Shown: positions 58,017 to 64,000 of the stretch, piece by piece | Numbering within the stretch: the first letter of the stretch is position 1 | Layout of the letters: each line of letters starts with the position of its first letter | Position numbers and translations under genes: made by a program | Assembly (NCBI GenBank): GCA_945869195.1 | Contig: CAMBNV010000001.1 | Span: forward strand, 186,001 to 250,000 | DNA from: Gemmatimonas phototrophica | GTDB taxonomy: Bacteria; Gemmatimonadota; Gemmatimonadetes; Gemmatimonadales; Gemmatimonadaceae | DNA length: 64,000 nt | Direction: 5' to 3' | Notes under the pieces: model-generated | The model's input: only the letters and a program-made list of their open reading frames with translations | The model's database searches: none | What the model was told of the DNA's origin: nothing

Positions 58017-58985
58017 ATGCCAATCCCGATGATTCGCCTGCTGCGCGCCACACTCCTCGTGGTGTCTACGACGGTCGCTACGTCGTCCTGCTCGACCGTC
58101 CGCGACCACCCGAGCGCCGCAACCGTCGAGCGTCCGCGCATCGCCGTGGTCTCGGCCTTCGATGCGGAACTCGTTGCGCTCCGCGCGGCGACCACGATTA
58201 CCGATACGCGGGTCGTGAACGGACGAACGCACTACCTCGGCGCGCTGGCCGGCCATGACGTCGTGCTCATGCTCAGTGGCTTCAGTATGGTGAATGCCGC
58301 CATGACAACGCAGTCGCTGCTCGACCAGTACACGATCACCCGCATCGTCTTTTCCGGCATCGCCGGTGGCGTGAACCCCACGTTGAATGTTGGGGACGTC
58401 ACCGTCCCCGCGCAGTGGGGCAACTACCAGGAGCAGCTCTTCGCCCGAGAGACGCCGACCGGCTTCGCACCGGCCCGCGTCACCACGCCATTCGCCAACT
58501 TTGGCATGATGTTCCCGCAAGGGACCTCGGTCACGGTTCACGGGGCGCCGGCAGATTCGCTCGAACGACGCTTCTGGTTTGCGGTCGACTCCGGGGCACT
58601 GGCCACGGCGCAGAGTATTGCGCCGCAGGTACAGCTCACACGATGCAATGGCGAGGGTGACTGCCTCGCGCACGCGCCGCGGATGGTCGTGGGTGGCAAC
58701 GGCGTGAGCGGCCCGACCTTTGTCGACAATGCGGCGTATCGGGAGTGGGTGTGGACGACGTTCCACGCTGACGCACTCGATATGGAAACGGCAGCGGTCG
58801 CCGTGGTGGCCTACGAGAACCGAGTTCCGTTTATCGCGTTCCGCTCGCTCTCTGATCTGGCCGGGGGGGGCGCCGGCCAGAACGAAGTGGGCCTGTTCGG
58901 GCGCCTCGCGGCTGCAAACTCTGCCGCGGTCGTCATCGAGTTCCTCAAGGCGCTGGCGCCGACTCGCGCCGTGGAGCGCCCATGA
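58017..58985 (+). CDS. Exported 5'-methylthioadenosine/S-adenosylhomocysteine nucleosidase family protein
   Basis: 322-residue nucleosidase of the MTAN/PNP fold with an export signal MPIPMIRLLRATLLVVSTTVATSSC, possibly a lipoprotein (the lipobox TSSC is imperfect). Catalytic equivalents: Glu in SAFDAELVALR, Met-Glu in ALDMETAAVAVV and Asp in FRSLSDLAGG. VFSGIAGGVNPTLNVGDVTVP is a family block. It would release a purine base from nucleosides in the periplasm. ATG at 58017 is preferred over TTG 58011. The stop overlaps the purine permease ATG by 4 nt. A G8 run lies in the coding sequence at 58863-58870. Confidence 0.87.
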   Translation: MPIPMIRLLRATLLVVSTTVATSSCSTVRDHPSAATVERPRIAVVSAFDAELVALRAATTITDTRVVNGRTHYLGALAGHDVVLMLSGFSMVNAAMTTQSLLDQYTITRIVFSGIAGGVNPTLNVGDVTVPAQWGNYQEQLFARETPTGFAPARVTTPFANFGMMFPQGTSVTVHGAPADSLERRFWFAVDSGALATAQSIAPQVQLTRCNGEGDCLAHAPRMVVGGNGVSGPTFVDNAAYREWVWTTFHADALDMETAAVAVVAYENRVPFIAFRSLSDLAGGGAGQNEVGLFGRLAAANSAAVVIEFLKALAPTRAVERP

Positions 58986-60295
58986 TGCAGTTCGTCACGC
59001 AGTACTTCGAGTTTGGCCGTCACCGGACCACGTTCCGCACCGAAACGCGCGCCGGGATCGCGACCTTCCTCACGATGGCCTACATCATTATCGTGAATCC
59101 GGCGATCCTCGAGGCCGCCGGCCTGCCGCGGGAGGCGTCGATCACAGCGACCATTTTGTCGGCCGCGTTCGGCACCCTGCTCATGGGCGTCTACGCCAAG
59201 CGACCGTTCGCCATCGCACCGTACATGGGAGAGAACGCCTTCATCGTCTTCACGGTCGTGAAGGGGCTGGGGTTCCCGTGGCAGACCGCACTGGGCGCGA
59301 TTTTTCTTGCCGGCGTGATCTTCACCCTGCTGACGGTCTTTCGCGTGCGCGGCTGGCTGGCCAACGCGCTGCCGATGTCGCTCAAACAGAGCTTCGCGAT
59401 TGGGATCGGACTCTTTCTCACGTTTATCGGGCTGAATCAGATTGGCGTCGTCGCACTCGGTGTGCCTGGAGCGCCGGTCACGCTCGGCGCGTTGAATCAA
59501 CCCACGACGCTACTGGCCCTTGTCGGCTTTTTGTTGACGGTCTGGTTGCTAGCGAAACGCGTTACGGGGGCGTTGATCATTGGAATCCTCGCGACCACCG
59601 CGCTGTCGGTGCTGGTCGGCGTAACCCCGTTGCCGCACGCGCTCGTGAGCATGCCGCCGAGCCTTATGCCGGTGTTCGCGCAGTTGGATATCGCCGGCGC
59701 CCTGACACTCCAGGCGCTCCCGGTGGTCGTGATCGTCTTCGTCATGGCATTCGTCGACACCATTGGCACGTTGCTCGCGCTCTCTAGGCGCGCCGGGCTG
59801 CTCAACGCAGAGGGGAATCTCCCCGAGATTGAGAAGCCAATGCTCGCGGATGCACTCGTCAACATCTTCGCGCCCCTGGTCGGGACGACGACGTCCGGCG
59901 CGTTCGTCGAGTCGGCCGTGGGTATCGAGGAAGGCGGTCGCTCGGGGTTCACGGCGGTCGTCGTGGCCCTGCTCTTCCTCTGCGCGCTGTTCATCGCGCC
60001 GCTGCTCACCGCGATTCCCCTGCATGCCACGGGGGTGGCGATGGTGGCGATTGGACTGTTGATGGTCGAACCGATCGCCACGCTCGACCGGCACGATCTG
60101 ACTGAATGGATACCCGCCCTGCTCACGATCGTGCTCATGAGCTTCACGTTCAATATCGGCGTGGGGATGACGGCCGGATTGCTCCTGCATCCGGTGTTGA
60201 AAGTGCTCTCGGGGCGCGGCCGAGAGGTGCGTGCGCCGATGTGGCTGCTCGCCGGGATGTCGCTGGTGTTCTACCTCGTGTACCCGTATCGCTGA
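58982..60295 (+). CDS. NCS2 family purine (adenine/guanine/hypoxanthine) permease
   Basis: 437-residue AzgA/PbuG-type permease with about twelve membrane segments. Signatures: TETRAGIATFLTMAYIIIVNPAIL near the N terminus, FAIAPYMGENAFIVFTVV, FAIGIGLFLTFIGLNQIG, FVDTIGTLLALSRRAG and TTTSGAFVESAVGIEEGGRSG. It imports free purine bases with protons. It overlaps the exported nucleosidase gene (ATGA), so the pair probably salvages purines from extracellular or periplasmic nucleosides. Confidence 0.94.
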   Translation: MMQFVTQYFEFGRHRTTFRTETRAGIATFLTMAYIIIVNPAILEAAGLPREASITATILSAAFGTLLMGVYAKRPFAIAPYMGENAFIVFTVVKGLGFPWQTALGAIFLAGVIFTLLTVFRVRGWLANALPMSLKQSFAIGIGLFLTFIGLNQIGVVALGVPGAPVTLGALNQPTTLLALVGFLLTVWLLAKRVTGALIIGILATTALSVLVGVTPLPHALVSMPPSLMPVFAQLDIAGALTLQALPVVVIVFVMAFVDTIGTLLALSRRAGLLNAEGNLPEIEKPMLADALVNIFAPLVGTTTSGAFVESAVGIEEGGRSGFTAVVVALLFLCALFIAPLLTAIPLHATGVAMVAIGLLMVEPIATLDRHDLTEWIPALLTIVLMSFTFNIGVGMTAGLLLHPVLKVLSGRGREVRAPMWLLAGMSLVFYLVYPYR

Positions 60296-60310
60296 CGGCT
60301 CAGGTCGGAG

Positions 60311-60583
60311 TTAGCGCAAGAATCGCCGCGCAACCTGTTCGAGCCGATCATCCCGTGCCTCTTCCGCCTCGACAAGCATCTCCTCAACGTACCTGCGCAG
60401 CACCGGCTCACCCCAGTAGTAGCCGGTCGCTCGCTCGGCGAGCTGTGTCTCGCTCACCCGCGCCGCCTCGAGCAACGCCCGCGCGGCCGCGCGATCGTAG
60501 CCAGGATCATCCCGCGCGGGGAGCCCGTAGTTGCGGCGTGGCATCTCCCCCTCCGCGTCGTCCCGCAGGAATGCCCTCGACAT
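60311..60583 (-). CDS. Small conserved-looking protein of unknown function
   Basis: 90-residue highly charged, helical protein (MSRAFLRDDAEGEMPRRNYG; then AAARALLEAARVSETQLAERATGYYWGEPVLRRYVEEMLVEAEEARDDRLEQVARRF). No Cys, no signal peptide and no membrane segment. The codon pattern and start context look genuine, and it is convergent with the purine permease. I do not recognise a domain and assign no function. Confidence 0.6.
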   Translation of the reverse strand: MSRAFLRDDAEGEMPRRNYGLPARDDPGYDRAAARALLEAARVSETQLAERATGYYWGEPVLRRYVEEMLVEAEEARDDRLEQVARRFLR

Positions 60584-60711
60584 TCACGCTCCTCCGGTCA
60601 GTCGTCAGTCCTTCGAATCCACCTATCAAGGATAGCGGCGGCGGCCCACTCTCGTCTGGGCGAGCGCCCACGGCATCCGCTCGACACCGCTGAGCGCGTT
60701 ACTTTTCACAT

Positions 60712-61662
60712 ATGTCGCTCCATCTCCGATTCCTCGGCACCTCCGCCTCCCGCCCGACCGTCGAGCGCGGCCTCTCGTCGATCGCGGTGACGCGGGAAGG
60801 CGAGACGATGCTGTTCGACTGCGGCGAGGGCACCCAACGCCAGATGATGCGTTGGGGCGTCGGCTTCACCCTTGGCGACATCTTCTTCACGCACTTCCAC
60901 ACCGACCACTTCCTCGGCGCGCTCGGCCTGCTCAAGACTCTCTCGTTGCAGGCACGCACGGAGCCGCTGCGTATCTGGGGCCCGAAGGGCGCCGTCGCCC
61001 TATTCAAACGCGCCGAAGGACTGGGGACTGAGCGGCTCACCTTTTCTCTCATCGTCGCGGAGGTCGAGCCCGGGACGCCGATCAGGCGCAAGGACTATGA
61101 GATCCGGCCGTTCGCGGTAGAGCATCGCAACGGCGCGGCGGTGGGCTTCGCGCTCGTCGAGTACGAGCGCCGGGGACGCTTCGATCCGGATCTCGCGCGT
61201 GCGCTCGGCATCGAAGAAGGCCCGCTCTGGGGCCGGATTCACAAGGGAGAGTCGATCACCCTCGGGGACGGTCGCGTGATCGCCCCCTCGGTCCTCGTCG
61301 GTCCGACACGACCGGGCCGTACCATCGTCATCACCGGAGACACGCGTCCCTGCGCCGCGACCATCGCGCACGCCGAGGGCGCCGACCTGCTCGTGCACGA
61401 ATCGACGTTCGGCGATGAAGACGCAACGCGCGCGGTGGAGACGATGCACTCGACGGCCCGCGAGGCCGCGACGGTCGCACAGATGGCGGGGGTCGGTACC
61501 CTCGTCCTCACGCACTTTTCGGCGCGCTACTCGCGCGACACTAGCGATCTCGCGCGCGAGGCGCGTGAGGTGTTCACGGGCCCGGTGGTGATGGCGAAGG
61601 ACGGGATGGAGATTGAGGTGCCGTACCGGGATGAAGTGCCGGCCGCGGACGCGCCGGCCTGA
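60712..61662 (+). CDS. rnz: Ribonuclease Z
   Basis: 316-residue metallo-beta-lactamase-fold tRNA 3'-endonuclease (tRNase Z, ElaC type). The zinc motif is H61-F-H63-T-D65-H66 in FFTHFHTDHFLG. It opens with LRFLGTSASRPTVERGLSS (family start). Other ligands are in VEHR, ITGDTRP and VLTHFSARY. It matures tRNA 3' ends, which fits the tRNA genes seen here that encode no CCA. Cytoplasmic. ATG at 60712. Confidence 0.95.
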   Translation: MSLHLRFLGTSASRPTVERGLSSIAVTREGETMLFDCGEGTQRQMMRWGVGFTLGDIFFTHFHTDHFLGALGLLKTLSLQARTEPLRIWGPKGAVALFKRAEGLGTERLTFSLIVAEVEPGTPIRRKDYEIRPFAVEHRNGAAVGFALVEYERRGRFDPDLARALGIEEGPLWGRIHKGESITLGDGRVIAPSVLVGPTRPGRTIVITGDTRPCAATIAHAEGADLLVHESTFGDEDATRAVETMHSTAREAATVAQMAGVGTLVLTHFSARYSRDTSDLAREAREVFTGPVVMAKDGMEIEVPYRDEVPAADAPA

Positions 61663-61719
61663 TGGGCACCGCCCTGTCGCTGGGAATTTCGGCGGGTGAT
61701 ACCGGCGGGAGCTGACCGG

Positions 61720-62121
61720 CTACTCGAGCGGCTGGCGCCCTGCGAACCCGCCGTCCACTTCGTGCCAGTGCGAGACACTCTGCTCGCCCTGCCGCCAGCA
61801 GAGATAGACCACGCGCCCGTCGCGCTCGCACGGGAAATCGAACAGCCCGCTCTCGAACGATTTGCACTCGACGCCGAGTTCAGTGAGTTCCTGCACGAAC
61901 TCCTCGATGTCAGCCGCGGCGCGCTGCACCTCGCGCTGCAGTCGCTCCCCTTCGGCAGTCGCGGCCGGCGTCAGGCCGATCGTGACCACCTCAAATCGTG
62001 CGATGAGGGTACGCCACTCCTCGTAGGTGCGCACAAGGTCGGCGGCGATTCGGCGGACGAGCGGCAGGGCGCGGTTCGCGCGCTCTGGGGTCCAGAGTGT
62101 CCCCGCCTGCGGCGCGTTCAT
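61720..62121 (-). CDS. DUF2203 family protein
   Basis: 133-residue protein: WTPERANRALPLVRRIAADLVRTYEEW, a long helix, then VQELTELGVECKSFESGLFDFPCERDGRVVYLCWRQGEQSVSHWHEVDGGFAGRQPL. This last part is the DUF2203 signature. Function unknown. ATG at 62121 overlaps the stop of the upstream lipoprotein gene (ATGA), so the two are coupled. Cytoplasmic by sequence. Confidence 0.9.
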   Translation of the reverse strand: MNAPQAGTLWTPERANRALPLVRRIAADLVRTYEEWRTLIARFEVVTIGLTPAATAEGERLQREVQRAAADIEEFVQELTELGVECKSFESGLFDFPCERDGRVVYLCWRQGEQSVSHWHEVDGGFAGRQPLE

Positions 62122-63356
62122 GCCCCCGTCCTCGGGCGCGCGTTCCGCGCCCTCCGTCGGAGGGGGGGGGGTGCTTGGCGCAGGCGCGATGCCGGCCGCA
62201 TCAACGCCCCGGGCGCCTGGCCGCGCGGCGCCTGCCGTACGATCCGGTTCTCTCCCGAATAGAACGAGGCCTCGTTGAATGCCCTCGTGAGGGCCGCCCG
62301 CATGCCGGGCACCTCCGTGGTGTCGCCGATCCACATCACACGACTGATCGGCGAGGGGACGGAGCCGAGTCGCCACTCCGTGCCGGCGATATCGCGAATC
62401 ACGAGCGAGACGCGTGCCTGTGGTGCATCGGCTGCGTGGCCGACGAGCACGAATCCATCACGGGTCCAGATACGCTCCCCGACGCGATCGGCATCGAGCT
62501 CATCGGTCGAATACTCGGTGCGCACGAGGCTCCACCACTCGGGCTGCTCGACGTCGAAGGGGTCGAGCTCGACCACACCGACCTCTTCCTCCGCGCCGGC
62601 CTGCGTCACGGCGAACCGTACCTGCAACCGGCGGTCGAATACGCCCAGGGTGAAGCTCAGCGGGTCGAAGGTTCGCTGCGCCACCACGGGGAGGTCGGCG
62701 GCCGTCGAGTCGGCGTCGAGTGTGGCGATCGAGTCCCGCAGCGCGGCCCAGCTCGCTCGTGCGGTCGCCAGCGCGCGGCGCCCTGGCGCCATCCCGATAA
62801 CCGCATCGAGCGGAGCCGCGACCGCGGTGCGCAGATCAACGACGCCACGCCGCGCCCCATGCAACGAGGCGCCGCCGATCACATCGATGTCGGTAAGATG
62901 CTCGTACGAGAGCCACGGCCCTACCACGTCGAGCACGATGATGTCGGCCGTGGCGAGCGAGCGGGGATTTTCACTCCCCTGCTCGTCTTGATCGAGCGGT
63001 CGTTCCGCGGGATTCGCCGCGGCGTAGGCACGCGCGAGCCCGGGCATGAGGGTGTCGGCCACGAGCTGGACCGAATCGCCACTGACGAGGTCGCGCTTAT
63101 ACAGCCGCTGCCCAATGAAGACGGCATCGTAGAACGAGTAGTCGGCGTCGGAGACGTAAAGTTCGGCGAAGCGTCCATCGATTTGGGCGAGCACCATCGG
63201 GGCGCCACGCACCCGGATGCCGTCGGCGTCGGATCGGATCCAGAACACTGAATCGGCCGCGGCGACGATGAACTCGGCCGGCGGCGCGGAAGCCGGCGGC
63301 TCGGCGCGCCCGCAGGCGACCGCGAGGAGAACGAAGAACAGCCGTCGCGCGCGCAT
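62118..63356 (-). CDS. Lipoprotein of unknown function with a C10 tract near its 3' end
   Basis: 412 residues. Lipoprotein signal MRARRLFFVLLAVAC (lipobox AVAC). The body has alternating beta-strand segments (SVFWIRSDADGIRVRGAPMVL, FAELYVSDADYSFYDAVFIGQRLYKRDL, EEEVGVVELDPFDVEQPEWWSLV, SLVIRDIAGTEWRLG) suggestive of a beta-propeller or sandwich, but no family is recognised. The last about 35 residues (APRGQAPGALMRPASRLRQAPPPLRRR) look unlike the rest and follow a C10 tract, so a frameshift in the tract may have extended or altered the tail. It lies 11 nt after the desulfurase stop. Confidence 0.72.
   Translation of the reverse strand: MRARRLFFVLLAVACGRAEPPASAPPAEFIVAAADSVFWIRSDADGIRVRGAPMVLAQIDGRFAELYVSDADYSFYDAVFIGQRLYKRDLVSGDSVQLVADTLMPGLARAYAAANPAERPLDQDEQGSENPRSLATADIIVLDVVGPWLSYEHLTDIDVIGGASLHGARRGVVDLRTAVAAPLDAVIGMAPGRRALATARASWAALRDSIATLDADSTAADLPVVAQRTFDPLSFTLGVFDRRLQVRFAVTQAGAEEEVGVVELDPFDVEQPEWWSLVRTEYSTDELDADRVGERIWTRDGFVLVGHAADAPQARVSLVIRDIAGTEWRLGSVPSPISRVMWIGDTTEVPGMRAALTRAFNEASFYSGENRIVRQAPRGQAPGALMRPASRLRQAPPPLRRRARNARPRTGA
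62162..62171. repeat. G10/C10 tract inside the lipoprotein gene
   Basis: Ten G residues on the plus strand (C10 in the coding direction), encoding the Pro-Pro-Pro of RQAPPPLRR near the C terminus. Length changes would move the frame and alter the overlap with DUF2203. Confidence 0.65.
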
Positions 63357-63367
63357 GCCGCAATATA

Positions 63368-64000
63368 TCACCCGCGCGAGGCAACCTCGGCCACGCCCGC
63401 GATGAGACGGTCGACCTCCTCCTCGGAGGTGTAACAGGCGACGCCAGCGCGCACGAGTCCCTCGACTTCGAGACCGAGGCGCTTGACGATGGTTGCCGCG
63501 TAGAAGTCACCATGACTCGTGAACAGGCCGTGCGCGACAAGTGCCGACGTGACCGCTTCGGCAGTATGCCCGCGTACCGTGAACGCGACGGTAGGCGTTC
63601 GAGGCTGGTCGGGACCAGGGCCGTACCGCCGGACGCCGTCGATCGCGCCGAGGCCATCCCAGAGACGAGTGAACAGGGTCATTCCTCGTTCGTGCAGCCG
63701 ATCGAACGCGTTTTCGAGGCGCGCGCGCCGCGTGGCTCCTTCGCCAATCGACGCCAAAAACTCGACAGCGGCGGCGGCGCCGACGATCCCCTCATGATTC
63801 TGGGTCCCGGTCTCCATCCGATCGGGTGCCTCGCTCGGCGCGGGCTCAAGTCGTGGCACGTCGGCCGCGTTGAGTAATCGCTCGCGGCCGTAGAGGACGC
63901 CGATGTGCGGCCCGTAGAACTTGTAGGCAGAGCAGCCGAGAAAATCGCAGTCGATCGCGCGAACGTCGACCAGGTTGTGCGGGGCGTAATGCACGGCGTC
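63368..64000 (-). CDS. Cysteine desulfurase-like class V aminotransferase, partial
   Basis: C-terminal about 210 residues of a class V PLP enzyme; the 5' end lies beyond the window. DAVHYAPHNLVDV and CDFLGCSAYKFYGPHIG (PLP lysine in SAYKFYGPH) match the cysteine-desulfurase-like group that lacks the usual active-site Cys loop. ETGTQNHEGIVG and TPTVAFTVRGHTAE also fit. The substrate is uncertain; many such proteins are annotated only as desulfurase-like. It is upstream of the lipoprotein and DUF2203 genes in a minus-strand operon. Confidence 0.88.
   Translation of the reverse strand, partial: DAVHYAPHNLVDVRAIDCDFLGCSAYKFYGPHIGVLYGRERLLNAADVPRLEPAPSEAPDRMETGTQNHEGIVGAAAAVEFLASIGEGATRRARLENAFDRLHERGMTLFTRLWDGLGAIDGVRRYGPGPDQPRTPTVAFTVRGHTAEAVTSALVAHGLFTSHGDFYAATIVKRLGLEVEGLVRAGVACYTSEEEVDRLIAGVAEVASRG

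Overview
This is a GC-rich, gene-dense bacterial chromosome segment. The gene style suggests an uncultured or environmental Gemmatimonadota-like bacterium. The reasons are an outer membrane (TonB-dependent receptor, RND efflux with a TolC partner, lipoproteins, DUF5916 protein), Tat-exported sugar enzymes typical of that group, the futalosine menaquinone route (MqnB/MqnD), GlnRS, and many GTG/TTG starts. The taxonomic call is an inference. No plasmid, phage, IS or CRISPR signature was seen.

Layout. 1-6 kb (minus strand): two-domain M16 peptidase, TPR protein, pseudouridine-5'-phosphate glycosidase and a kynureninase-like aminotransferase. 6-16.3 kb (plus): a patatin phospholipase carrying a C-terminal 4Fe-4S ferredoxin segment, aconitase, a diacylglycerol-kinase-type lipid kinase, an exported peroxiredoxin interrupted by an in-frame UGA exactly at the peroxidatic cysteine, glycerate kinase, AguB-AguA (agmatine to putrescine) and QueC/QueE (7-deazaguanine). 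16.3-25.9 kb: TonB receptor behind a C11 tract, GDPD, MsbA-like ABC exporter, lipoprotein, two MFS carriers and a PlsC-like acyltransferase.

25.9-45 kb: two blocks of an oxidative 3-keto-glycoside type sugar locus. The left block has a TIM-barrel isomerase, GMC oxidoreductase with its gluconate-2-DH-type small subunit, and a Gfo/Idh protein. The right block has a Tat-exported Gfo/Idh, a nucleoside/sugar permease and DUF1080. Between them lies a heavy-metal efflux region of about 9.5 kb (His-rich protein, CzcC/B/A, HupE, anchor protein, DUF4198, CutC). Its left edge is marked by a decayed DUF1259 gene whose two frame lesions can be reconstructed. Heme A synthase (ctaA) sits convergently inside the left block.

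45-64 kb: a DUF4136 remnant, DUF5916 outer-membrane protein plus a stand-alone plug-like protein, glnS, mqnB-mqnD, tRNA-Gln(CUG), a DinB/YfiT protein, tRNA-Ala(CGC), a Thr/Ser dehydratase, a spermidine-synthase-like protein, a 1001-residue kinase/M23/aminotransferase fusion, an exported MTA/SAH nucleosidase coupled to a purine permease, RNase Z, DUF2203, a lipoprotein and a partial cysteine-desulfurase-like gene running off the window.

The most exciting item is the peroxiredoxin at 10954-11517. UGA replaces the catalytic Cys in a perfect TxxC peroxiredoxin motif. The reading frame continues intact to a stop that overlaps the next gene's start. A perfect 7-bp hairpin with a G in its apical loop lies at the spacing expected of a bacterial SECIS element. 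Together these make it a strong candidate exported selenoprotein.
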